Source of the DNA: Pseudoflavonifractor_A sp022772585
GTDB lineage: Bacteria > Bacillota > Clostridia > Oscillospirales > Oscillospiraceae
Length of the DNA stretch: 64,000 nucleotides
Direction of reading: 5' to 3'
Assembly (NCBI RefSeq): GCF_052065415.1
Contig: NZ_JBQHUB010000012.1
Location: forward strand, 1 to 64,000
Shown here: in pieces, positions 15,527 through 23,156 of the stretch
Position numbering within the stretch: position 1 is the stretch's first letter
Layout of the letters: each line of letters opens with the position of its first letter
The notes under the pieces: model-generated
Databases searched by the model: none
Told to the model about the DNA's origin: nothing
Seen by the model: the letters and a program-made list of their open reading frames with translations, nothing else
Program-made: the position numbers and the translations under genes

Positions 15527-18148
15527 ATGCCGGAAACCTATTTCAACCGCACCGCGGAAGAGACGCTGAAGCTGCAGCAGACCTCTTCCGCCGGTCTCTC
15601 CCCCCAGGAGGCGGAACGCCGGGCCGGGCAGTTCGGCCCCAATAAGCTCAGCGAGGGCAAGAAGAAGAGCGTGGTCCAGGTCTTCCTGGAGCAGTTCAAG
15701 GACCTGCTGGTGGTCATCCTTATCATTGCTGCCGTCATTTCCGCCCTGTCGGAGAATGTGGAGAGCACCATCGTCATCTTTGCCGTTCTCATCATGAACG
15801 CCATTCTGGGCACCGTTCAGTACCTGAAGGCAGAAAAATCCCTGGAAAGCCTGAAGGCCATGTCCTCCCCCACCGCCAAGGTCATGCGGGGCGGCGTCCG
15901 GGTGGAGGTTCCCTCGGCCCAGGTGGTCCCCGGCGATATCATCCTGCTGGAGGCCGGCGACCTGGTGGTGGCCGACGGCCGCGTCATTGAGAACTTCTCC
16001 CTCCAGGTCAACGAGAGCTCCCTCACCGGCGAGAGCGAGGGTGTGAACAAGACCGACGAGGTCATTGCCAGTGAAAAAGTGGCGCTGGGCGACCAGAAGA
16101 ACATGGTCTTTTCCGGCTCCCTGGTAAGCTACGGCCGGGCCACCGTGGCCGTCACCGCCACCGGCATGGACACCGAGCTGGGCAAGATCGCCGCCCTGAT
16201 GAACCAGACCCAGCAGCGCAAGACTCCCCTGCAAAAGAGCCTGGACGACTTCTCCGGCAAGCTGGCGGCGGTCATCATGGTCATCTGCGCGGCGGTGTTC
16301 GCCCTGTCGGTGTTCCGCACCCACATGACCATTCTGGACTCCCTGATGTTCGCCGTGGCCCTGGCAGTGGCCGCCATTCCCGAGGCCCTCAGCTCCATCG
16401 TCACCATTGTGCTGGCCATGGGCACCCAGAAGATGGCCAAACAGAACGCCATCATGAAGGACCTGAAGGCAGTGGAGAGCCTGGGCGCCGTGTCGGTAAT
16501 CTGCTCAGACAAGACGGGCACCCTGACCCAGAACCGCATGACGGTCCAGAAGATCTATGCCGACGGGAAGCTGCTGGACGGCTCCGAGCTGGAACTGGCC
16601 AACGAGCCCCAGCGCCTGCTGCTGAAGATCGGCCTTCTGGCCAGCGACGCCACCTTTGACCCCGAGCACAACACCTCCATCGGCGACCCCACCGAGGTGG
16701 CACTGATCCAGCTGGGTGAGGCCTTCGATGTGGAGGAGGTCCTCTACCGCAGCCACCATCCCCGCCTGCGGGAACTGGCCTTCGACTCCGACCGCAAGCT
16801 GATGAGCACCCTTCACCTGTTGGACGGCGTGCCCACTCTGCTGACCAAGGGCGCTATCGACACGCTGCTGGACCGCTCCACCTCTCTGCTCACCTCCGGC
16901 GGAGCCGTTCCCATGACCGAGGAGCGCAAGGCGGAGATCATGGCCGTCAACGAACAGCTCTCCAACGAGGGGCTGCGGGTGCTGGCCTTCGCCCGGCGGG
17001 AGCTGGACAGTGTCCGGGACCTGACGCTGGAGGACGAGTACGGCTACACCTTCGTGGGTCTGGTGTCCATGATCGACCCGCCCAGGCCCGAGTCCGTCCA
17101 GGCGGTGGCCGACGCCAAGACCGCCGGCATCCGCACCATCATGATCACCGGCGACCACAAGGTCACCGCCTCCGCCATCGCCCGGCAGATCGGCATTTTC
17201 AACGACGGCGACATGGCCCTCTCCGGCGTGGAGCTGGACGCCATGAGCGATGAAGAGCTGGACGCGGTGCTCCCCAGGGTGTCGGTCTATGCCCGGGTGT
17301 CACCGGAGCATAAGATCCGCATCGTCTCGGCCTGGCAGCGCCGGGGCAGCATCGTCTCCATGACCGGCGACGGCGTCAACGACGCCCCCGCCCTCAAGGC
17401 CGCCGACATCGGTGTGGCCATGGGCATCACGGGCACGGAGGTCTCCAAGGACGCCGCCTCCATGATCCTGGCCGATGACAACTTCGCCACCATCGTGCGG
17501 GCGGTGGTCAACGGCCGCAATGTGTACGCCAACATCAAAAACGCCATCAAGTTCCTGCTCTCGGGCAACATGGCCGCCATTTTCTGCGTGGTGTACGCCT
17601 CCATCGCCGGCCTCACCGTGCCCTTCGCGCCGGTCCATCTGCTCTTCATCAACCTGCTCACCGACTCCCTGCCCGCCATTGCCATCGGCATGGAGCCCGC
17701 CCGCAGGGGCCTTCTCAGGCAGAAGCCCCGGGACCCCAACGCCCCCATCCTGGACCGGCCCCTCCTCACCCGCATCCTGGGCCAGGGCCTGCTCATCGCC
17801 GTCCCTGTCATGACCGCCTTCTATCTGGGCCGGTCCTACGGCGGTGCGGCGGCGGCCTCCACCATGGCCTTCGCCACTCTGACCCTGGCCCGGCTCTTCC
17901 ACGGCTTCAACTGCCGTGGACGGGAATCCATCTTCCGGCTGAAGTTCACCTCCAACCCCTTCTCCCTGGCTGCCTTTGGCTGCGGTGTGCTGCTGCTGGC
18001 CGCGGTGCTCTTTATTCCCGGCCTCAATACGCTCTTCCAGGCCACGCCTCTGGACGGGACCCACATCGCCCAGATCGTGGGGCTGGCCTTCCTGCCCACC
18101 CTGTGTATCCAGGTATTCAAGCTCTTCCGGGACCGGAAGGACGCCTGA
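15527..18148 (+). CDS. Cation-transporting P-type ATPase (P2A, PacL/PMR1-like; probable Mn2+/Ca2+ exporter)
   Basis: 873 residues, full length for a calcium/manganese P2 ATPase. It has an N-terminal cation-ATPase domain, the A-domain TGES-type loop (SSLTGESEGVNK), helix 4 with AIPEALSSIVTIVLAMG, the phosphorylation site SDKTGTLTQN (Asp328), MITGDHKVTA, and MTGDGVNDAPALK. About ten transmembrane helices are expected. The ATG at 15527 follows AAAGGAG by about 10 bases; an in-frame ATG at 15407 lies inside the riboswitch and is not used. The upstream yybP-ykoY-type riboswitch points to Mn2+ detoxification. The protein sequence alone does not separate Mn2+ from Ca2+. Confidence 0.93.
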   Translation: MPETYFNRTAEETLKLQQTSSAGLSPQEAERRAGQFGPNKLSEGKKKSVVQVFLEQFKDLLVVILIIAAVISALSENVESTIVIFAVLIMNAILGTVQYLKAEKSLESLKAMSSPTAKVMRGGVRVEVPSAQVVPGDIILLEAGDLVVADGRVIENFSLQVNESSLTGESEGVNKTDEVIASEKVALGDQKNMVFSGSLVSYGRATVAVTATGMDTELGKIAALMNQTQQRKTPLQKSLDDFSGKLAAVIMVICAAVFALSVFRTHMTILDSLMFAVALAVAAIPEALSSIVTIVLAMGTQKMAKQNAIMKDLKAVESLGAVSVICSDKTGTLTQNRMTVQKIYADGKLLDGSELELANEPQRLLLKIGLLASDATFDPEHNTSIGDPTEVALIQLGEAFDVEEVLYRSHHPRLRELAFDSDRKLMSTLHLLDGVPTLLTKGAIDTLLDRSTSLLTSGGAVPMTEERKAEIMAVNEQLSNEGLRVLAFARRELDSVRDLTLEDEYGYTFVGLVSMIDPPRPESVQAVADAKTAGIRTIMITGDHKVTASAIARQIGIFNDGDMALSGVELDAMSDEELDAVLPRVSVYARVSPEHKIRIVSAWQRRGSIVSMTGDGVNDAPALKAADIGVAMGITGTEVSKDAASMILADDNFATIVRAVVNGRNVYANIKNAIKFLLSGNMAAIFCVVYASIAGLTVPFAPVHLLFINLLTDSLPAIAIGMEPARRGLLRQKPRDPNAPILDRPLLTRILGQGLLIAVPVMTAFYLGRSYGGAAAASTMAFATLTLARLFHGFNCRGRESIFRLKFTSNPFSLAAFGCGVLLLAAVLFIPGLNTLFQATPLDGTHIAQIVGLAFLPTLCIQVFKLFRDRKDA

Positions 18149-18160
18149 CCATCCCCGCGA

Positions 18161-18193
18161 AAAGAGCGGACCGCATGCGGCGGTCCGCTCTTT
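18161..18193. terminator. Bidirectional terminator between the P-type ATPase and bofA
   Basis: A perfect 14-bp stem AAAGAGCGGACCGC (18161-18174) pairs with 18180-18193 around a 5-base loop. A- and T-rich ends on both sides let it serve the convergent genes. Confidence 0.88.
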
Positions 18194-18223
18194 GTTTACC
18201 CCTTGTTCCGGCGGCGGGCGTTC

Positions 18224-18493
18224 TTACGCTGCCAGCACCCAGTTCATCATCAGCAACAGTCCGAAGCCCGGCGCCCCCAGCAGTCCCAGTACCAGCGCGT
18301 TGATCAGATTCACACCCAGCCGGATCCCCAGGACGCCGCCCCATTGGCTCAGCAGAGCCAGCACCGCCAGCCCCACGCCGGTCCGTGCGGCCAGCCGGAG
18401 GCACCACCGCACAGTCCTGCGCATGGCCAGCAGCGCGATGAGCAGGATGAGGCCGGCTGTTACCAGGGGCAGATTCCGGATCAGCCATTCCAT
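18224..18493 (-). CDS. bofA: Pro-SigmaK processing inhibitor BofA
   Basis: BofA is a mother-cell membrane protein that holds the SpoIVFB protease inactive until the forespore signals. The 89-residue protein has two to three hydrophobic helices and the diagnostic C-terminal run GVNLINALVLGLLGAPG, close to the family consensus. It follows the YaaL-family gene, as in Bacillus (recR-yaaL-bofA), although recR is absent here. The pair lies behind a SigmaE-like promoter. Confidence 0.9.
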   Translation of the reverse strand: MEWLIRNLPLVTAGLILLIALLAMRRTVRWCLRLAARTGVGLAVLALLSQWGGVLGIRLGVNLINALVLGLLGAPGFGLLLMMNWVLAA

Positions 18494-18555
18494 GGTTATC
18501 TCCTCCCCCTGCCCCTGTCAGGCAGGGGCGGTCTGTCAGTCCCCTGGCTCTTTTT

Positions 18556-18855
18556 TCATCGGTAGGCGGACAGCGGACGGCCCATTCCCGGAAGCGGCAG
18601 CCACCGTCCCGACCGCTCCGGCGCCTCTTCCCGCTGTTCCTCCAGCTTTTTTATCTGCCGCAGCAAATAAGTATACCGCGCCTGAAGGGAATTGATCTCA
18701 TAGATAAAGGATTCCACCAGATCCGGATCCCGGGCGCTGTTAAAGCCGGAATAGGCCTGGGCGATCCGGGTCCGGGTCCGGGCCAGTTCCGACGTCAAGG
18801 TCTGCCGCTCCTCCTCCAATCGGGTCCTCTGCCGGCGTCTCTCGGCTTTTGTCAT
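18556..18855 (-). CDS. YaaL-family protein (DUF2508)
   Basis: A 99-residue, highly charged helical protein. The middle part FNSARDPDLVESFIYEINSLQARYTYLLRQIKKLE is the DUF2508/YaaL signature. Its function is unknown, but it commonly sits between recR and bofA in Firmicutes, and here it is 62 bases upstream of bofA. AGGAGCGGGAACC precedes the ATG. Expression in the mother cell is likely if the SigmaE-like promoter upstream is real. Confidence 0.85.
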   Translation of the reverse strand: MTKAERRRQRTRLEEERQTLTSELARTRTRIAQAYSGFNSARDPDLVESFIYEINSLQARYTYLLRQIKKLEEQREEAPERSGRWLPLPGMGRPLSAYR

Positions 18856-18890
18856 GGTTCCCGCTCCTTTCCTCAGTGCCTTTCCCTTCC

Positions 18891-18918
18891 AGTGTATGTC
18901 CAGTTTAGCCCGATATGC
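18891..18918 (-). promoter_or_regulatory. SigmaE-like sporulation promoter for yaaL-bofA
   Basis: Read on minus: GCATATC (18912-18918), 13-bp spacer, CATACACT (18891-18898). This closely fits the Bacillus SigmaE consensus (near ATATT, then CATACANT). SigmaE control of bofA is known in B. subtilis. The ATG is about 36 bases downstream. Confidence 0.65.
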
Positions 18919-18974
18919 ACCTTTTTATACCATTCTTTTCCGTACATGGGACTTGGCCGCACCGGTTATACTAC

Positions 18975-19185
18975 TCCCGGACAGGCAGTGAGGAGCATGC
19001 CTTCCACACACATCTCCTTTTAAGCCGGTGCCGGGCGCGCGCGCCCTCTGGCGAAAGGCGAAAGGAGCCGTGGCCTGTCCCGTTCAACGGCTCTGGCCGC
19101 ATCCGGGAAATCTTCCGGGCGCGGCAAGGCTGCCGTGGAGGACCGCCGTACCCGGGAGGGCGCGGCGGTCCTCGTTGCGTTTTAC
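18975..19185 (+). ncRNA. Hairpin-rich stretch ending in a terminator; possible small RNA
   Basis: No protein gene fits here. A series of inverted repeats is visible: GGACAGGC near 18979 with GCCTGTCC near 19075, GGGCGCGCGCGCCC near 19031, GAGCCGT with ACGGCTC, and CCGG with CCGG near 19107-19120. The stretch closes with GAGGACCGCCG...CGGCGGTCCTC (about 19138-19174), then GTTGCGTTTT, which reads as a plus-strand terminator. TATACT near 18966 could be a -10, but I find no good -35. It could be an unrecognised RNA or another hairpin-rich repeat like the one at 19239. Class unknown. Confidence 0.35.
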
Positions 19186-19206
19186 CCCTCGTGCCTGCTC
19201 CTTTTC

Positions 19207-19235
19207 TTGACACTCCCCCCGAAAATGGGTATGAT
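19207..19235 (+). promoter_or_regulatory. Promoter upstream of the hairpin array and topoisomerase operon
   Basis: TTGACA (19207-19212), 17-bp spacer, TATGAT (19230-19235). It is close to consensus. The next gene is 312 bases away, with the hairpin array between them. Confidence 0.8.
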
Positions 19236-19238
19236 AAT

Positions 19239-19491
19239 GTCTGCTGAATAAACCGCTTTGCGGTTTATTCGTGCGGCAGCAGCCGCACAATTCGATCAAA
19301 AGGGCCATTCTCGGCCCTTTTGATCGAATTCAGGCATTGTTACAATGCGTATTTCCGATGAAGCGCCGCAGCGCTTCACCGGGACGTGCAAGGTTTTTGG
19401 GCGGTCTCGCCCAAAAACCTTGCACCCGAACAAAGCTGATTGGCCTTGCAAGTCTTGGCCTTCAAGGCTTACAGCTTTGTTCAGTACGCAT
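19239..19491. repeat. Array of seven perfect hairpins flanked by 9-bp direct repeat (MITE-like)
   Basis: 253 bp made almost wholly of inverted repeats: 19246-19270 (11-bp arms), 19271-19288 (7), 19289-19330 (18), 19334-19348 (7), 19360-19377 (7), 19386-19425 (18) and 19428-19482 (11, with an inner 6-bp stem). TATGATAAT occurs immediately left (19230-19238) and right (19492-19500), like a target-site duplication. The outer ends are weakly inverted (CTGAATAAA / CTGAACAAA read from the other end). It carries no protein gene. It lies just after a promoter -10, so if transcribed it forms a heavily folded leader of the topoisomerase operon. Whether it is mobile cannot be told from one copy. Confidence 0.7.
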
Positions 19492-19546
19492 TATGATAAT
19501 ATGTAAAATTATCCGCTATTGATTTGGAAACAGTGAGGAGAGGCCC

Positions 19547-21535
19547 ATGGCAAAGACCAGCGCGAAGACCTATGGCAACGAATCTATTTCCGCCCTGAAG
19601 GGCGCCGACCGGGTACGCAAGCGGCCCGGTGTTATTTTCGGCTCCGACGGACTGGACGGCTGCGAGCACGCCGTCTTTGAGATTCTGTCCAACGCCATTG
19701 ACGAGGCCCGGGAGGGCCACGGCAGTCTCATCACCGTCACCCGCTACGCCGACTGCTCCATCGAGGTGGAGGACTTCGGCCGGGGGTGCCCGGTGGACTG
19801 GAACGAGCGGGAGCAGAAGTTCAACTGGGAGCTGGTATTCTGCGAGCTCTATGCCGGCGGCAAGTATGACAACGGCTCCGGCGACAACTACGAGTACTCC
19901 CTGGGTCTCAACGGTCTGGGCTCCTGTGCCACCCAGTACGCCAGCGAGTACTTTGACGCGGTAATCCACCGGGACGGCTTCAAATACACCCTCCATTTTG
20001 AAAAGGGCCAGAACATCGGCGGTCTGAAGAAAGAGCCCACCGACCGGAAAAAGACCGGCTCCTGCTTCCGCTGGAAACCCGATCTGGAGGTCTTTACCGA
20101 CATCAACATCCCGGTGGAATACTATCTGGACGTGATGAAGCGGCAGGCCGTGGTCAACGCGGGCATCACCTTCCGCTTCCGCAACCAGCTGGGCGGGAAG
20201 TTCGAGACCACCGAATTCAAATATGAAAACGGCATCATCGATTACGTAAAGGAGCTCTCCGGGGAGAATGCCCTGACCCAGCCGGTGTTCTGGCAGACTG
20301 AGCGCCGCGGCCGGGACCGGGCCGACAAGCCGGAGTACAAGGTCAAGCTCAGCGTCTCCTTCTGCTTTTCCAACACGGTGCAGGTCATCGAGCATTACCA
20401 CAACTCCTCCTGGCTGGAGCACGGCGGCTCACCGGAGAAGGCGGTGAAGAGCGCCTTCGTCTCGGGCGTGGACGCCTGGCTCCGCCAGCAGGGCAAGTAC
20501 CAGAAGAACGAGAGCAAGGTAACCTGGGCCGATATCGAGGACTGTCTGGTGCTGGTGAGCAACAATTTCTCCACCCAGACCAGCTACGAGAACCAGACCA
20601 AGAAGGCCATCAACAACAAATTCGTCCAGGACGCCATGGCCGAGTTCCTCAAGGCCCAGCTGGAGGTCTATTTCATTGAGAATCCCCTGGACGCCGAAAA
20701 GATCGCCGAGCAGGTCCTTATCAACAAGCGCTCCCGGGAGAGCGCCGAAAAGGCCCGGCTCAACATCAAAAAGAAGCTCTCAGGCAGCGTGGACATTGCC
20801 AACCGGGTGCAGAAATTCGTGGACTGCCGCACCAGGGACACCGAGCGCCGGGAGCTCTACATCGTGGAGGGCGACTCGGCCTTGGGCAGCGTCAAGCTCA
20901 GCCGGGACGCGGAGTTCCAGGGCATCATGCCCGTCCGGGGCAAGATCCTCAACTGCCTCAAGGCCGACTACGCCCGCATCTTCAAGAGCGAGATCATCAC
21001 CGACCTGCTCAAGGTCCTGGGCTGCGGGTGCGAGGTGCAGGACAAGCACGCCAAGGACGTGTCCGCCTTTGATCTGATGAACCTGCGCTGGAACAAGATT
21101 GTCATCTGCACCGACGCCGATGTGGATGGCTTCCAGATCCGCACCCTTATCCTCACCATGCTCTACCGCCTGGTGCCCACCCTGATCCAGCGGGGATACG
21201 TCTACATCGCCGAGTCTCCCCTCTATGAGATCACGTATAAGGAAAAGACCTGGTTCGCCTACTCCGACAAGGAGAAGAATGACATCGTAAACGGGGAGCT
21301 CTCGGGCAAAAAATGCACCATCAACCGCTCCAAGGGTCTGGGCGAGAACGACCCGGAGATGATGTGGCTGACCACCATGAGCCCCGACACCCGCCGTCTT
21401 ATCAAGGTCATGCCCGAGGACGTGGAGCGTACCGCCCAGGTCTTTGACCTGCTGCTGGGGGACAACCTTCAGGGCCGCAAGGACCATATTGCGGAAGATG
21501 GTTATAAATATCTTGACCTGGCGGATATCTCGTAA
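19547..21535 (+). CDS. Type IIA DNA topoisomerase subunit B (GyrB/ParE-like, divergent)
   Basis: The ATPase subunit of a second, divergent type IIA topoisomerase, 662 residues. The GHKL ATPase motifs are EILSNAIDEAREGHG (about residue 45), VEDFGRGCPVD, and GLNGLGSCATQY in place of the usual LHGVGASVVNAL. A transducer domain follows, then TOPRIM with LYIVEGDSALG (usually EGDSAGG) and DADVDGFQI (usually DADVDGAHI), and RSKGLGENDPEMMW. These departures mark it as the separate gyrase-like pair found in many Clostridia, not housekeeping GyrB. GAGGAGAGG precedes the ATG. Its partner subunit is encoded at 23157-25400. Confidence 0.92.
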   Translation: MAKTSAKTYGNESISALKGADRVRKRPGVIFGSDGLDGCEHAVFEILSNAIDEAREGHGSLITVTRYADCSIEVEDFGRGCPVDWNEREQKFNWELVFCELYAGGKYDNGSGDNYEYSLGLNGLGSCATQYASEYFDAVIHRDGFKYTLHFEKGQNIGGLKKEPTDRKKTGSCFRWKPDLEVFTDINIPVEYYLDVMKRQAVVNAGITFRFRNQLGGKFETTEFKYENGIIDYVKELSGENALTQPVFWQTERRGRDRADKPEYKVKLSVSFCFSNTVQVIEHYHNSSWLEHGGSPEKAVKSAFVSGVDAWLRQQGKYQKNESKVTWADIEDCLVLVSNNFSTQTSYENQTKKAINNKFVQDAMAEFLKAQLEVYFIENPLDAEKIAEQVLINKRSRESAEKARLNIKKKLSGSVDIANRVQKFVDCRTRDTERRELYIVEGDSALGSVKLSRDAEFQGIMPVRGKILNCLKADYARIFKSEIITDLLKVLGCGCEVQDKHAKDVSAFDLMNLRWNKIVICTDADVDGFQIRTLILTMLYRLVPTLIQRGYVYIAESPLYEITYKEKTWFAYSDKEKNDIVNGELSGKKCTINRSKGLGENDPEMMWLTTMSPDTRRLIKVMPEDVERTAQVFDLLLGDNLQGRKDHIAEDGYKYLDLADIS

Positions 21536-21563
21536 ACCGCCGCGCGGCAAAGGAGGACTTATC

Positions 21564-23114
21564 ATGAAAAAACTCACATGTACTCTGCTTGTGTCTGCGC
21601 TGCTCTTTTTCCTTGCTGTCCCTGCCCTGGCCGCCGCACTCACCCATCCCAGCTGGTGTCCCGCGGAGGAGTATGCCGTGTTTGAAAACAGCACCGCTTA
21701 CACCGGGGAGACACGGGAAAAGATCCTCTCCCTTCAGGAGTACGCGGCGGCAGGCCATACGGAGATCACCCGCAACTCCGACGCGCTGATCTACAACCGC
21801 TACCAGGAGCTGGCAAAATCCAAAGATCCCGGCGTGCGGTTCGAGCTGGGCCTCATCGACGTAAAGCTGGCCCTCAACGCCGCGGCGCAGGGGAAGTCCT
21901 TCAGCGGCTCCAGCAACTTTGAATTTGCCGCCTCCTACGCCGGAGACCAGGAGGAGGCCAGGTATCTGTGCTATCTGTGGAATGCCAGGATGTCCCTGGC
22001 CGCCCGGGACATCACCGCCGGGCTGGAGGGCGGCCTGCGCTGGTACGCGGGGGCCATTGAATACCTGCTTCCCTATGAACAGTTCACGCCGGACGCCATC
22101 TATGACTGCGAACTGGTGAAGACCGTCCCCGCCGACCGTCTGGCGTATGCCAGATCCCTTCTCTTCGTCACCCTGGACGGCGACCTGGTCCACCCCCGCC
22201 CGGTCCGTATCAGCGCCGACTATCTGGACACCACCACCGCCCAGACCCGGAACTGGCGCACCATGGTCCCCCTCCGCCGCCTGGCCGGGCTGATGGGCGC
22301 CACGGTGGAATACGACGCCCAGGCCCGGCAGATCACGGTCCGGCGCGCGGCGGACGCCTTCGTCATGACCCTGGATTCCACCGCCGCCCTGCGCAACGGC
22401 GCGCCCTTCCAGATGGACGTGGCCCCCTATGCCGAAAATAACCGCACCTATATCCCCATCCGCTACATTGCCGAGTTCTTCGGTCAGAAGGTGGAGTGGA
22501 ATAAGGCGCAGCAGCACGTGGTCATTACCGAGGACAAGTCCGCTGCCGGGGATTCCAACCTGGAGGACTGGGCCCTGGCCATGGGCGCGCTGCTCAACTA
22601 TGAGAATAACCCCGGGGAGGCCCACCTCTTCGGCGGCAAGACCCGGTTCGGCGCCGGTCCCGTGGGCGGCGCCATCTCCAACCGGCTGGAGTCCACCGGC
22701 CCCGACTTCGGCCGCCGGATCCTGTCCGAGGACTGGGGGATCACCGGCCGGGAATCCCTGATGGCTGCCGCCGCCGCCCTGGCGGAGGGGAACGACGCCT
22801 GGGACCTGTTCCGGGTGAGCCACCTGGCCCAGTGGGGCTATCTGGCCGGGTATGTGACCTACCCCGAGGCGCTGGAACTGGTGGAGCCCGCCGCAAAAAA
22901 GCTGGACAGGACCTACTCCTCCTGGAAGGATGCCTATGAGGACTATCTGGCCGGCTACTGCCGCTGGGCAGGTCTGAGTACCTCTGACGTATGGAGCACC
23001 GAGCGCGGGCAGCTCTACCAGACCATGCTGGCCGATCCCGCCATGGCCCCTCTTCTGGATGACAGCCTGTTTACTGCCGGCGTCATCGGCCTGCCCGGCG
23101 ATCTCAATCCGTAA
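21564..23114 (+). CDS. Secreted protein with copper-amine-oxidase-like N-terminal domain and DUF1266 domain
   Basis: 516 residues with a Sec signal (KKLTCTLLVSALLFFLAVPALAAA). A helical region of unknown kind (about 30-200) is followed by a copper-amine-oxidase N-terminal-like domain (about 205-330). That domain has MVPLRRLAGLMGATVEYDAQARQITV and YIPIRYIAEFFGQKVEWNKAQQHVVI, a fold used in Firmicutes as a surface module without oxidase activity. The C-terminal third resembles DUF1266 (WGITGRESLMAAAAALAEGNDAWDLFRVSHLAQWGYLAGYVT). AGGAGG precedes the ATG at 21564. It sits between the two topoisomerase subunit genes, 28 and 42 bases away, so it is co-transcribed with them. An exported protein in that place is odd. 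Confidence 0.82.
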   Translation: MKKLTCTLLVSALLFFLAVPALAAALTHPSWCPAEEYAVFENSTAYTGETREKILSLQEYAAAGHTEITRNSDALIYNRYQELAKSKDPGVRFELGLIDVKLALNAAAQGKSFSGSSNFEFAASYAGDQEEARYLCYLWNARMSLAARDITAGLEGGLRWYAGAIEYLLPYEQFTPDAIYDCELVKTVPADRLAYARSLLFVTLDGDLVHPRPVRISADYLDTTTAQTRNWRTMVPLRRLAGLMGATVEYDAQARQITVRRAADAFVMTLDSTAALRNGAPFQMDVAPYAENNRTYIPIRYIAEFFGQKVEWNKAQQHVVITEDKSAAGDSNLEDWALAMGALLNYENNPGEAHLFGGKTRFGAGPVGGAISNRLESTGPDFGRRILSEDWGITGRESLMAAAAALAEGNDAWDLFRVSHLAQWGYLAGYVTYPEALELVEPAAKKLDRTYSSWKDAYEDYLAGYCRWAGLSTSDVWSTERGQLYQTMLADPAMAPLLDDSLFTAGVIGLPGDLNP

Positions 23115-23156
23115 TATCGGTATATCATATAACTCACAGGACAAGGACTGATCCCA

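Noticed and set aside
18966..18971. TATACT as the -10 of a strong promoter for the 18975 stretch
   Set aside because: No acceptable -35 lies 16-18 bp upstream, so I did not list it as a promoter.
19019..19085. Cobalamin-riboswitch-like words (AGCCGGTGCCGGG)
   Set aside because: The conserved B12 box (GCCACTG) and the other core blocks are absent, and no B12-related gene follows.
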